Part shown: one piece after another, positions 33,159 through 41,469 of the stretch | How positions within the stretch are numbered: the first letter of the stretch is position 1 | How the letters are laid out: each line of letters starts with the position of its first letter | Source: Kiritimatiellia bacterium | GTDB taxonomy: Bacteria; Verrucomicrobiota; Kiritimatiellia; RFP12; UBA1067 | Direction of reading: 5' to 3' | DNA length: 64,000 nt | NCBI GenBank assembly: GCA_016296065.1 | Contig: JAEDKA010000004.1 | Span: 36,140-100,139 of the forward strand | Program-made: the position numbers and the translations under genes | The notes under the pieces: generated by a model | Told to the model about the DNA's origin: nothing | What the model saw: the letters and a program-made list of their open reading frames with translations, nothing else | Database searches by the model: none

Positions 33159-36100
33159 TCAGTTGTTATCCGCGGCTCCGATGCCGACGACAAAGATCTG
33201 CGCCTTGTCCGTCGCAGCCTCGAGCACGCCAAGAGGGCTCGCAACTTCCGTCAGCGTCGCGTCGATTGTGAATGTCGCCGTATCGGCAAGGTTGTCCTTG
33301 CAGATGAGCGCGAAGGACGCGCCGACGCTCGCACCTATTTCCGCAGCGCGGAACCCGACCGCGACCGTCTCGCCCTCGCGCGCAATCGCCGTGAACGCGA
33401 TGAACTTTCCGCCCTGTCCGTCGTCAATCCCCTTGATGCCGCCGCTCCCGCCCGGAATGTCCCATTCGTCTGCAGGCGGCGGATCATAGTCGCCGTATTC
33501 ATAGCAGCCAATAGCCGGCTTCGTATACGAGAAGTACTTGTCGGCAAGATCCTTTCCGATTCCTTCGTATGCAGTGCCGGCTTCAATCGCCGGCGAATTC
33601 TCGGCGAGACGGTAATCGCCGTTCGCGGCATCGACAAAGAGCGGCGTTCCGCCGAAGAGGCAGGTCGTTGTCTTGCTCCCGACTGCGGAGGCGATTGTTG
33701 CGTCCTTGTACGCCACATTCGCATCGCCTGCCGTTGCCGTCGCTTCCGCCGTATTGCCGGAGACGATGCAGTTGATCAGCGTCGTGTCTGCCTGAGCGAC
33801 GTAGATTCCACCGCCAAGCCCTGAGCCGACGACGCCGTTGTTCGCAACCGTTGTGTTTCGTATGACCGTCGTGAAGCTGTCCTGCGCAGCAACGCCGGTG
33901 ACCGCGATGCCGCCGCCGTGGCTCGTCTGCCCAGACGGGCCTGCCGTGTTGCCGTAGACAAGACAGCTGTCTATCTCGACTTTGAGCCCCGACCTTCCGC
34001 GGATGCCGATTCCACCGCCGACACCGCTGAGGAATGCCGTTCCAGTTGAGTTGTCCGCAATGATCGTGTGGTCGATCTTCGCGGTCCCCGCTCCGCCGAT
34101 GAAAACGCCGCCGCCGCCGTAGTTGCGCTTCGCGTAGTTGTTCGTAATGCAGCACCAGGAGATCGTGCCGTCGGCAAGGTAAGCGCCGCCGCCGGACTTG
34201 TCGTTGTTGTCGACCTTGCCGCCGGTCAGTGCGACATGAGCGAGGACACCTCCGCCGTCAATGCTCGCGACGCGGTTATCGGATCCGGCCTTCGTGCCCG
34301 CGAACCGAATCGTCGTGCTCTCCCATCCCTGGCCGACGAGCGTGACGCCGCCAGTGACCATCAGCTGCGCGTCGATGTCGAAAAGACCGCTGCCGAGCGT
34401 GACGGTTCCCTTCGTCGGAACGGCGGCGTCGATCGCGTCCTGTATCGTCTGGCGCGTCTCGGCAGCCGTCTCGCCCGGCAGAATCCCCTCGCCCGGCTGC
34501 GGCGGAGGAATTACCTTGGGGATCGTAACGCCCTTCGTCTGGGTTGCGAACGGCGCGCCAGGGAATACCGCCGTGTAGCGCCCCGTGCCGGTCGCTTCGG
34601 TTGTCGCCGCCTGGACGACAGCGTAGGTCGCCGTGACTGTTTCGTTCGTCACATGCGCGGAATCGACGGTGCACGTCGCGCTTCCGGTGCACGTCGCGTT
34701 GTCGGCGGACCAAACGTACGACGCTTCGCCCCAAGTATGGACGTGCGTTTCGGGACCGGGCTCAACAGGCTCGGCCCCTGTGGTAAAATTTCCGCTTTTC
34801 ACCGCCCCCATCACGGTCTCTGCGTTGTTGGAGATCGAAAGCGAGTAATAGTACGTCGTCGCCGCCGTCAAATTGGAGACAACATAGTTGAACGACGCCG
34901 TCGCGCCCTCGGCGATCTTCGTCGCCGCGCCGAGCGTGTTCGCGCTCGCACCGAGCGCGAGATAGACATCGCACGCGGTCGCGCCGGAGCCAAGCGAAGA
35001 GATCGTGCCGGAGATCGTCGCGTTTGTGACCGCCGGCGTCACCGTCACCGTGCCGAGCGTCGGCGCGGTCTGGACAGGCTCAGTGCCGGACGAAGACATG
35101 CGGATGGTGTAGTCGTGAAGCTGCACGACTGGGTCTTCGTGCGGGAAAGGATAGGTGCCGCTCCAGCCGCCCAGGCGGATTTCGCGGAGCTTCTTGCTGT
35201 CCGTGTCGACCACGAAGATGCTGAAGTGGTAGGCCGCCTGGGTACCGAGCTCGTGGCTCTTCGGCTTGCTCGGACAGTTCACCGCGTATGCGCTAGCGAC
35301 AGAAACGGCAGAAGCCCACACCGTATTGCCGGGATTGGCATCCTGATCAGCCTTAGACGCGATTTCCTTCTCGTTCGTGAAATGGAAGTGTGCGGCAACG
35401 AGTCCGAAGAAGCCCATGCCCTTGTGCGTGCCGAGGTTCCAGGGCTCGTCGTGGCTCCCGGGGTTCGTGTAGCCGTTTATGTACCCGCACTGGAGAACGC
35501 CTGCGGCGCCTCTGCCGGACTCTCCGCTGACCTTTTCCTCAGCGCCGTGCGCGACCATGCCCATTACGGTGTTCTCCGGCGTGAGCGCAGGATCGATAAG
35601 ATTGCCGGATGCATCGTAGAACTGCCCAGCGTCGTAGGCGCGGTATTCGGACTTGCCGCCATCTGCGCTGTCGTAGAGGCTCACGCAGGCGATGCGCACG
35701 TTGGGGCCGCCGGACGCGAGGAGGCGGCGGAAGTCGAGGTGGTAGGAGTTGCCGGTGAAATGTCCGGTCCCATTATTGAGCTTCGCGGTGGCGAGATCGC
35801 GGTGGTAGGTGATGTCGACACCCTGCGCATGCGCGGCGGCGGCGGATGTGTTGAAGTTTGTGAGCACATACGCCCACGCATCGTCCGACATGTGCATGTT
35901 GGCGCCGTTCAGCGAATAGTTGCGCTCGTGGTTTCCGTCAACCGTGAAGCGCGGAACGCTCGCGGGGATGTACTGGTCGAACATCGCCTTCACGTTCCAG
36001 ATCTCGTTCGTGTACTCGGCTTCCGTGAGGCCCATGTCCAGCGCGCCGCCGTTGTATAACGGCGCGGTCGACATGTCTCCGCCGTTGATCACGGCGTCGA

Positions 36101-36416
36101 GCCCCGCGTCCGACGCGACGGCCCCGAGGAGCCGGATCGACTGCTCGGCCTCGGTAAGGCAGCCAGCGGAACCGTACCAGTAGGTCGTGACGGGATTCGA
36201 CGCCGCGTCGTCACCTTCCACACGCTTGCACTTGTGGATGTCGGAGATCATGGCGAACGAGATGTACTTGCGCTTGCCCGTCGCGGAGTCAATCGGGTTC
36301 ACCTGATTGACCTTGTCCATGATGTCCGATTTGAGCCCTGCCTCGAGCGTCGCGACATCGTCGCCGAAGGCCAGAAGCCCCGAAGTGAGCAGTGCTGCGG
36401 AAACGAGTTTTTTCAT
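33159..36416 (-). CDS. secreted metallophosphoesterase with FN3-like and beta-helix domains
   Basis: 1085 residues, signal peptide MKKLVSAALLTSGLLAFG. Residues ~45-400 are a calcineurin-like phosphoesterase: FAMISDIHKCK (D-x-H), INGGDMST (GD), FTVDGNHERN (GNHE) and GLVAAHFHF (GHxH-like). A fibronectin-III-like domain (TYYYSLSISNNAE) and a HVHTWGEASYVWSADNATCT repeat-type domain follow. A right-handed beta-helix then begins near residue 650 (VTLGSGLFDIDAQLMVTGGV) and ends with PAIGCYEYGDY. Unlike its neighbours it continues for ~90 residues past IGCYE and ends GIGAADNN without the PGxxIFVR tail. It is likely an extracellular nucleotidase or phosphatase on a large adhesive scaffold. Confidence 0.85.
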   Translation of the reverse strand: MKKLVSAALLTSGLLAFGDDVATLEAGLKSDIMDKVNQVNPIDSATGKRKYISFAMISDIHKCKRVEGDDAASNPVTTYWYGSAGCLTEAEQSIRLLGAVASDAGLDAVINGGDMSTAPLYNGGALDMGLTEAEYTNEIWNVKAMFDQYIPASVPRFTVDGNHERNYSLNGANMHMSDDAWAYVLTNFNTSAAAAHAQGVDITYHRDLATAKLNNGTGHFTGNSYHLDFRRLLASGGPNVRIACVSLYDSADGGKSEYRAYDAGQFYDASGNLIDPALTPENTVMGMVAHGAEEKVSGESGRGAAGVLQCGYINGYTNPGSHDEPWNLGTHKGMGFFGLVAAHFHFTNEKEIASKADQDANPGNTVWASAVSVASAYAVNCPSKPKSHELGTQAAYHFSIFVVDTDSKKLREIRLGGWSGTYPFPHEDPVVQLHDYTIRMSSSGTEPVQTAPTLGTVTVTPAVTNATISGTISSLGSGATACDVYLALGASANTLGAATKIAEGATASFNYVVSNLTAATTYYYSLSISNNAETVMGAVKSGNFTTGAEPVEPGPETHVHTWGEASYVWSADNATCTGSATCTVDSAHVTNETVTATYAVVQAATTEATGTGRYTAVFPGAPFATQTKGVTIPKVIPPPQPGEGILPGETAAETRQTIQDAIDAAVPTKGTVTLGSGLFDIDAQLMVTGGVTLVGQGWESTTIRFAGTKAGSDNRVASIDGGGVLAHVALTGGKVDNNDKSGGGAYLADGTISWCCITNNYAKRNYGGGGVFIGGAGTAKIDHTIIADNSTGTAFLSGVGGGIGIRGRSGLKVEIDSCLVYGNTAGPSGQTSHGGGIAVTGVAAQDSFTTVIRNTTVANNGVVGSGLGGGIYVAQADTTLINCIVSGNTAEATATAGDANVAYKDATIASAVGSKTTTCLFGGTPLFVDAANGDYRLAENSPAIEAGTAYEGIGKDLADKYFSYTKPAIGCYEYGDYDPPPADEWDIPGGSGGIKGIDDGQGGKFIAFTAIAREGETVAVGFRAAEIGASVGASFALICKDNLADTATFTIDATLTEVASPLGVLEAATDKAQIFVVGIGAADNN

Positions 36417-36447
36417 TTGAATCTCCTTTTCTCGTGATGACGCCTAA

Positions 36448-36514
36448 AGTATAGCAGATTTGCAGATGGCGAACAATTATTCAGAGGTATACCCCCGCGT
36501 ATACGAAGGTATAC
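36448..36514 (-). promoter_or_regulatory. promoter of the metallophosphoesterase gene with three GTATAC boxes
   Basis: Minus strand TTGTTC (36476-36471), 17 nt, TATACT (36453-36448) preceded by TGC. Three GTATAC boxes stand just upstream at 36487-36492, 36499-36504 and 36509-36514, about one helical turn apart. A ~30-nt leader carries AAAAGGAG. The sequence from the last box into the -35 (GTATACCTCTGAATAATTGT) is closely matched at the next gene's promoter. Confidence 0.65.
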
Positions 36515-37606
36515 TCACCGCACGAAAATCGCCATGCCGGGCTTGGCACCGACATCCTCTATGTCGCCGGCCGTGACGAATGTGTCGCTCGCAACCGTCG
36601 CGTACTCCGCGGCAATCCAGTCCGCCGACGCAACCGCGTCGAGAAGCCGGCATTCGTCGAACGCACCCTGGATGTGCGCCTCCGAACCATCCGAATCGCT
36701 GCCGATGGAAAGCGGCAAATTGTTATCGGTAGCTGCGGTAATCGAGCCTGTCGAGGACAGAGGTTCGCCATTGGCGTACGCCGTGAGCACGCCGCCGTTA
36801 AAGACGAACGCCATATGCACCCACTTGGTTTGGAACGTCGGAATCTGTGAAACAACATACGAATCCTTGTTCGCTCCGCGCGCTTTAAGCGATGTGAATG
36901 TCGACATCTCAATTTCCCAGCCATTAGTATCCTTATATCCTTGTTTGCGCGAGAATAGCCGCGGACTGCTGCCGAGCCCCGTGGCGCGCACCCAGCCCGA
37001 CATGGTAAATGTGTTGCCGACATTGAATGAATCATAGCTAGGGATGGAAAGGTATCCCTTCGTGTTGGCGTTCCCTCCAGTCTGCCGAGCATGGCCGATT
37101 GGCGCATCGGTGCCAGTGTAGCGCGCGCTGGAAGCAGCATAGGTGCCCGCCGGGGTTGCCGTAAGCCCGTGGCCCGTCGCGTCGGCAATCTGGCCAGACG
37201 CTTCGTCCATGTGCCAGACGCCGACGTAGTTCGCGGCGGTCCAGACTGCGGCGGGTGTGTTTGCGGTGTTGTCCGATCCGCAGTAGTACATATGGAACAC
37301 CGTCGTTTTCGTGACCGAAGGGACGCGGACCCAGACGAGCGAAGTCCCCGATGTGTCCCAGGTGTCGACTTCGTGGGGAATGACGCTTCCTTCTGAATCC
37401 TTGAACACGAGATTCTGCGTGCCGCCGAAGTCCGCATAGTCGAAACCCTGAATCGTTCCGGGAAGCTTCACTAGCACGGGAAAGTTCGCGAGCGCGGAAT
37501 CGCCGTCGTATCCAGACGTCGTGAAGGCTATGCGCTTCGTAAAGGCGCCGTGCGCGAATGCCGCGCAGAGCGCGCAAAGAGATGCGGACAGCAGAAGCTT
37601 TCTCAT
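36515..37606 (-). CDS. secreted DUF2341/LamG protein with PGMAIFVR tail
   Basis: 363 residues from the ATG at 37606, which has AAAGGAG 5 nt upstream and starts the signal peptide MRKLLLSASLCALCAAFAHG. Residues ~20-110 match DUF2341 (FPVLVKLPGTIQGFDYADFG, DSEGSVIPHEVDTWD, YYCGSD). The rest is a LamG/concanavalin-like sandwich (YVGVWHMDEASGQIADATGH, FTMSGWVRATG, WVHMAFVFNGGVLTAYANGE, AHIQGAFDECRLLD). The end is DVGAKPGMAIFVR and stop, the tail shared with two beta-helix proteins here. The DUF2341-LamG pair usually binds carbohydrate or other surface polymers. Confidence 0.87.
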   Translation of the reverse strand: MRKLLLSASLCALCAAFAHGAFTKRIAFTTSGYDGDSALANFPVLVKLPGTIQGFDYADFGGTQNLVFKDSEGSVIPHEVDTWDTSGTSLVWVRVPSVTKTTVFHMYYCGSDNTANTPAAVWTAANYVGVWHMDEASGQIADATGHGLTATPAGTYAASSARYTGTDAPIGHARQTGGNANTKGYLSIPSYDSFNVGNTFTMSGWVRATGLGSSPRLFSRKQGYKDTNGWEIEMSTFTSLKARGANKDSYVVSQIPTFQTKWVHMAFVFNGGVLTAYANGEPLSSTGSITAATDNNLPLSIGSDSDGSEAHIQGAFDECRLLDAVASADWIAAEYATVASDTFVTAGDIEDVGAKPGMAIFVR

Positions 37607-37653
37607 ATCGTCTCCTTTCATTGTCTGGGCGTGCAAGAGTTCCTTTTGCTTCC

Positions 37654-37721
37654 ATTGTATCAAATGCACTCAACACAATACAATTATCCACGGGTATACG
37701 GCGGGCTATCCGAAAGTATAC
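37654..37721 (-). promoter_or_regulatory. promoter of the DUF2341 gene with two GTATAC boxes
   Basis: Minus strand TTGTAT (37683-37678), 18 nt, TACAAT (37659-37654) preceded by TGA. GTATAC boxes lie at 37694-37699 and 37716-37721, 22 bp apart. Box plus -35 region (GTATACCCGTGGATAATTGT) align with those upstream of the gene at 36416 at the same spacing. The boxes lie between this gene and the divergent sensor kinase, so could serve both. Confidence 0.65.
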
Positions 37722-37752
37722 CGAAGTTGCAATGCACGAACAGAAGGAATTG

Positions 37753-37761
37753 TGGTATACT
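37753..37761 (+). promoter_or_regulatory. extended -10 of the sensor-kinase gene, apparently leaderless
   Basis: TGG-TATACT ends 5 nt before the first of three consecutive ATG codons (37767, 37770, 37773). No good -35 is seen and no Shine-Dalgarno lies in range. Confidence 0.45.
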
Positions 37762-37766
37762 TTGCA

Positions 37767-39887
37767 ATGATGATGATTTCCACAATACTCTCGATGGCCA
37801 TCGCAGCCGCCGCGCCTGCGGCGACGGAAGGCGAGACGCTGCGCTCTGCCGAGGAACTTAACGGCTTCGCGGACGATCCGCGCCGCCGCTACACGCCGTT
37901 CTGCATAACAGGCACGGTGCAGGCCGTCGACGAGCCGTCCCACGACTACATTGTCGTCAGCGATTCCAGCGCCTGGGTCGAGATCAAGAATGGAACGGCC
38001 TACAGGCCGTCCGCAGGCGAGATAGTGGCCCTCTCGGGGCTTGCCCACATGTCGCTGCACCAGGAAATCGACATCGAAGCCGACACTATCGCCTCCGTCG
38101 GCTCGGGATCCGTATCAGCCCCTCTCGTCCTGCCCCTGCGGGACATGAGCGAAGAGCGCCACCATCTCCGCACCGTCGTGACGACGGGCACGGTCATCGA
38201 CGCCTTTCCCGACGAAATCGACGCAAGCAACCATTTCCTCCTGCTCAAGGACGCGGAAGACGTTTTGCCCGTGGCGCTCCGCGTAGCTCCCGGCGAGGAA
38301 ACCGACCTCGAGTCGCTTCGCGACGCGCGGGTGCGCGTGAAGGGACGGTTCATGCGCACCGTCTCCGGCAGCCGCAAATTCTCCGGGCCTTTCATCTCCG
38401 TCGACAACCGCTCGGACGTCTCCGTCGTAGAGCCTGCCCTCAGCGATCCGTTCGCCGCGCCGCCGCTGGAGAAGGCGCTCTACCGCACTCCGCGCGAAAT
38501 CGCAAGGCGCGGCAGGCGGACCGTCTCCGGCGAGGTACTTGCCGTCTGGGGCGGAAACAGGATGATGGTGCGCACGGGCGGCGGACGCATCGTCAACGTA
38601 ACCCTCGCCCACGGACAGTCCGCGCCGTCGCCGGGCGACGAGGCGACGGCAGCGGGATACCCGGAGACGGACCTCTTCCGCGTAAACCTCTCGCGCGCAG
38701 TAGTCCGCGCGGAGGCTCGCGCGGCGGCGCGTCAGGAGGAGGCAGAGATCACCGACCTCGCCTCGGTGTACAGCGGAGACGGAGGGCCGAGCGCCATCGA
38801 TCCGGGAAGCCACGGACGTCTGATGCGGCTCAGGGGGGTCGTCCAGAGCATGTCCTCGCCCGACGACTCGGTGCGTCGGATGCTGCTCGCCTGCGGCCCC
38901 TTCAAGCTCACCGTGGACCTCGGGCTGCATCCAGACGCAGCGGACGACATCGAGGTCGGCACAGAGCTGGAGGTCACCGGACGCTGTCTCCTCGAGATCG
39001 GGAGGTGGAACCCGGACGACATCTTCCCGCGCATAAGGAACCTTGTCTCCGTCATCCGCACGCCAGAGGACATTCGCATCATCGCGCGTCCGCCGTGGTG
39101 GACTCCCATCCGGCTTCTCGTCGTGATCTCCATCCTAGCCGCCGCGCTTGTGGGAGTCTACATCTGGAACCGCATTCTGCAGAAGCTCGTAAACAGGCGC
39201 GGACGCGAACTCTACCGCGAACAGGTGGCACACGCCATCGCCGAGTTCAAGACGGACGAGCGCACGCGTCTCGCCGTGGAGCTGCACGACTCGCTCTCGC
39301 AGGAACTCGCCGGAGTCGCCTGCCAGGTCGCGGCGGGTGCGAAGACGCTGGACAGGAATCCCGCCGTCTCGCGCAGGTGCCTCGAGACCGCGGAGAAGAT
39401 GCTGAACTCGTGCCGCACCGAACTGAGGCAGTGCCTCTTCGACCTGAGAAGCGACACGCTCGAGGAACCAGACTTCGCGGAGGCGATACGCAAAACGCTC
39501 GACCAGCTAGACGGCGACACCGCGATAAGCATCCGCTTCAACGTCCCGCGCCGCCGCCTCAAGGACACCACCGCGCACGCCATCCTCGCCATCATACGAG
39601 AGCTCACCGGAAACGCCATACGGCACGGAGGCGCGACCGATGTCAAGGTCGCGGGCTGTACGGAGGCGGGAAGAATCCTGTTCTCGGTGAGGGACAACGG
39701 ATGCGGATTCGACCCCGCAAACTGCGACGGGCCTCTCCAGGGGCACTTCGGGCTTGAGGGAATCCGCAACAGGCTCGAGAAGCTTAGCGGGACACTGACC
39801 ATCGACTCACGGCCTGGCGACGGGACAAGGGCCGCCGTCTCCATGCCGATGCCAACCGTCCAGACCCAGGAGGCGCACGCTCCATGA
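37767..39887 (+). CDS. NarL-type sensor histidine kinase
   Basis: 706 residues. A signal-anchor start (MMMISTILSMAIAAAAPAA) leads into a ~400-residue extracytoplasmic region with repeated OB-fold-like units (FCITGTVQAVDEPSHDYIVV, TVVTTGTVIDAFPDEIDASN, RRTVSGEVLAVWGG). One transmembrane helix (IRLLVVISILAAALVGVYIW) is near residues 445-470. A HisKA_3 dimerisation domain follows with the phospho-acceptor His in TRLAVELHDSLSQELAGV (near residue 506), and a HATPase domain with IRELTGNAIRHGG (N box), DNGCGFDP and GHFGLEGIRNRLEKL. It should autophosphorylate and pass phosphate to the regulator that overlaps its stop by 4 nt. The signal is unknown; the periplasmic part is unlike common sensor domains. 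Confidence 0.92.
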   Translation: MMMISTILSMAIAAAAPAATEGETLRSAEELNGFADDPRRRYTPFCITGTVQAVDEPSHDYIVVSDSSAWVEIKNGTAYRPSAGEIVALSGLAHMSLHQEIDIEADTIASVGSGSVSAPLVLPLRDMSEERHHLRTVVTTGTVIDAFPDEIDASNHFLLLKDAEDVLPVALRVAPGEETDLESLRDARVRVKGRFMRTVSGSRKFSGPFISVDNRSDVSVVEPALSDPFAAPPLEKALYRTPREIARRGRRTVSGEVLAVWGGNRMMVRTGGGRIVNVTLAHGQSAPSPGDEATAAGYPETDLFRVNLSRAVVRAEARAAARQEEAEITDLASVYSGDGGPSAIDPGSHGRLMRLRGVVQSMSSPDDSVRRMLLACGPFKLTVDLGLHPDAADDIEVGTELEVTGRCLLEIGRWNPDDIFPRIRNLVSVIRTPEDIRIIARPPWWTPIRLLVVISILAAALVGVYIWNRILQKLVNRRGRELYREQVAHAIAEFKTDERTRLAVELHDSLSQELAGVACQVAAGAKTLDRNPAVSRRCLETAEKMLNSCRTELRQCLFDLRSDTLEEPDFAEAIRKTLDQLDGDTAISIRFNVPRRRLKDTTAHAILAIIRELTGNAIRHGGATDVKVAGCTEAGRILFSVRDNGCGFDPANCDGPLQGHFGLEGIRNRLEKLSGTLTIDSRPGDGTRAAVSMPMPTVQTQEAHAP

Positions 39888-40510
39888 AAAAAGCCAAGAT
39901 CCGCATCATGCTCGCCGACGACCACATGCTCATGCGCATGGGGCTTTCGACGCTCGTCGCCTGCGAGGACGACATGAAGATCGTCGGGGAGGCAAGGAAC
40001 GGAAGACAGGCCGTCGAGCTTGCGCTCGCGCTCAAGCCGGACATCATCATCATGGACCTAATGATGCCGGAGCTCTCCGGCGCAGAAGCGACTAAGCTCA
40101 TCCACGAGGCCTGCCCGGAAATCAAGATAATGGTCCTCACCTCCTTCGGCACCTCGAAGGAGATGTCGGACGCAATCACGAGCGGCGCAGACGGCGCGCT
40201 GATGAAGGACACGGCCGCGAACGACCTCATAGAGGCGATCCGCTCCATCATGGCTGGGAAGCGCCTCATTCCGGAAAGACTCATGCGGCAGGCCGAGGAG
40301 GACAATTCGACGCCGAGTCTCTCCCCGCGTCATCTCGACATCCTCGCCTCCGTCGCGCAGGGCCAGTCCAACTCCGACATCGCCAAGCAGTTCGGCGTTT
40401 CCGAAGTCGCCATCAAGAAGCAGCTGTCGGCCATCTTCGCCCGCCTCGGCGTGACAAACCGCGCCGAGGCCGTCGCACTCGCCCTCCGCAAGCAGATGCT
40501 CAAGGCCTGA
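39884..40510 (+). CDS. NarL/LuxR-type response regulator
   Basis: 208 residues. The receiver has the acidic pair at ADDH, phospho-acceptor Asp58 in IIIMDLMMPELSG, Thr/Ser in MVLTSFG and Lys in LMKDTAAN. The LuxR HTH follows: LSPRHLDILASVAQGQSNSD, IAKQFGVSEVAIKKQLSAIF, RLGVTNRAEAVALAL. It overlaps the kinase stop (ATGA), so they are a cognate pair. Candidate targets are the GTATAC boxes upstream of the divergent DUF2341 gene and of the metallophosphoesterase gene. Decayed relatives lie at 27558-28067. Confidence 0.93.
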   Translation: MKKAKIRIMLADDHMLMRMGLSTLVACEDDMKIVGEARNGRQAVELALALKPDIIIMDLMMPELSGAEATKLIHEACPEIKIMVLTSFGTSKEMSDAITSGADGALMKDTAANDLIEAIRSIMAGKRLIPERLMRQAEEDNSTPSLSPRHLDILASVAQGQSNSDIAKQFGVSEVAIKKQLSAIFARLGVTNRAEAVALALRKQMLKA

Positions 40511-40530
40511 CCCCCGCCGCGCGCACAATT

Positions 40531-40539
40531 TGCTATAAT
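40531..40539 (+). promoter_or_regulatory. extended -10 of the ddl-ftsQAZ-mutL operon
   Basis: TGC-TATAAT ends 7 nt before the ddl ATG. A GGGAG lies only 1 nt from the ATG, too close to act as a Shine-Dalgarno, so the transcript is probably leaderless. Confidence 0.55.
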
Positions 40540-40546
40540 ATGGGAG

Positions 40547-41467
40547 ATGAAAAAGATTGCAGTTTTGATGGGCGGGACCTCGAGCGAGCGCGAGGTGTCG
40601 CTGCAGAGCGGGAAAAACATCGCGGAGGCGCTCGCGAGCCTGGGCAAGTACGACGTCGTGCCGGTTGTCCTTGATGCGGACGACCTGTCGGCGATGCCGA
40701 AGGACGTGGATGCGGCGTACATCGCGCTCCACGGCGGCTGGGGCGAGAACGGCGGGGTGCAGTCCGCGCTCGACGCGCTGAAGATCCCCTATACCGGACC
40801 CGGCGCGATGTCCTCGCGGATAGCCATGGACAAGGTCAAGACGAAGATGGTGCTCGAGATGAAGGGCGTCCCCACGGCCGCATGGTCGCTCGCGAACCCC
40901 GACACGGAGTCGTCCCCCCTTCCCCTTCCCGTCGTCGTCAAGCCGCCGTGCGACGGCTCGTCCGTCGGAATCTCCAAGGTGTCGCGTCCGGAGGAGTGGA
41001 AAGACGCGCTCGACGCGGCGCTCGCGGCGATCAACCGCGCCAGAGCGGGGGCTTCGGGCGACGCCAAGCCGACCATCCTCGTCGAGGAGTTCATCCCGGG
41101 GCGGGAGCTCACCGTAGGCGTCATCGACGGGGAGCCGCTGCCCGTCATCGAGATCGTCGCCAAGGGCGGATGGTACGGCTACCAGGAGAAGTACGAGTCG
41201 AACGAGACGCAGTATCCGTTCCTCGAGGACGGCGAGCTGTCGCGCAAGCTGCAGAAGATCGCCGTGGACGCGTACAACGCCGTCGGGTGCCGCGGCGTGA
41301 CGCGCGTGGACTTCCGCGTGTCGCCGCTCGGCAGGTGCTATGTCCTCGAACTCAACACGTCCCCCGGCTTCACGTCGCATTCGCTCGTCCCCAAGGCCGG
41401 GATGAAGACCGGCCTCACATTCGCCGGCGTGTGCGAGCGCATACTCGGCTCCGCAAAGCACGACTGA
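40547..41467 (+). CDS. ddl: D-alanine--D-alanine ligase
   Basis: 306 residues, normal for Ddl. ATP-grasp features: KIAVLMGGTSSEREVSLQSG at the N-terminus, DAAYIALHGGWGENGGVQSA, YTGPGAMSSRIAMDK, VVVKPPCDGSSVGISKV, ILVEEFIPGRELTVGVIDG and VTRVDFRVSP ... VLELNTSPGFTSHSLVPKA with the Mg-binding ELN. It makes the D-Ala-D-Ala dipeptide for peptidoglycan. It heads ddl-ftsQ-ftsA-ftsZ-mutL, the tail end of the classical division/cell-wall cluster. Confidence 0.96.
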   Translation: MKKIAVLMGGTSSEREVSLQSGKNIAEALASLGKYDVVPVVLDADDLSAMPKDVDAAYIALHGGWGENGGVQSALDALKIPYTGPGAMSSRIAMDKVKTKMVLEMKGVPTAAWSLANPDTESSPLPLPVVVKPPCDGSSVGISKVSRPEEWKDALDAALAAINRARAGASGDAKPTILVEEFIPGRELTVGVIDGEPLPVIEIVAKGGWYGYQEKYESNETQYPFLEDGELSRKLQKIAVDAYNAVGCRGVTRVDFRVSPLGRCYVLELNTSPGFTSHSLVPKAGMKTGLTFAGVCERILGSAKHD

Positions 41468-41469
41468 CG

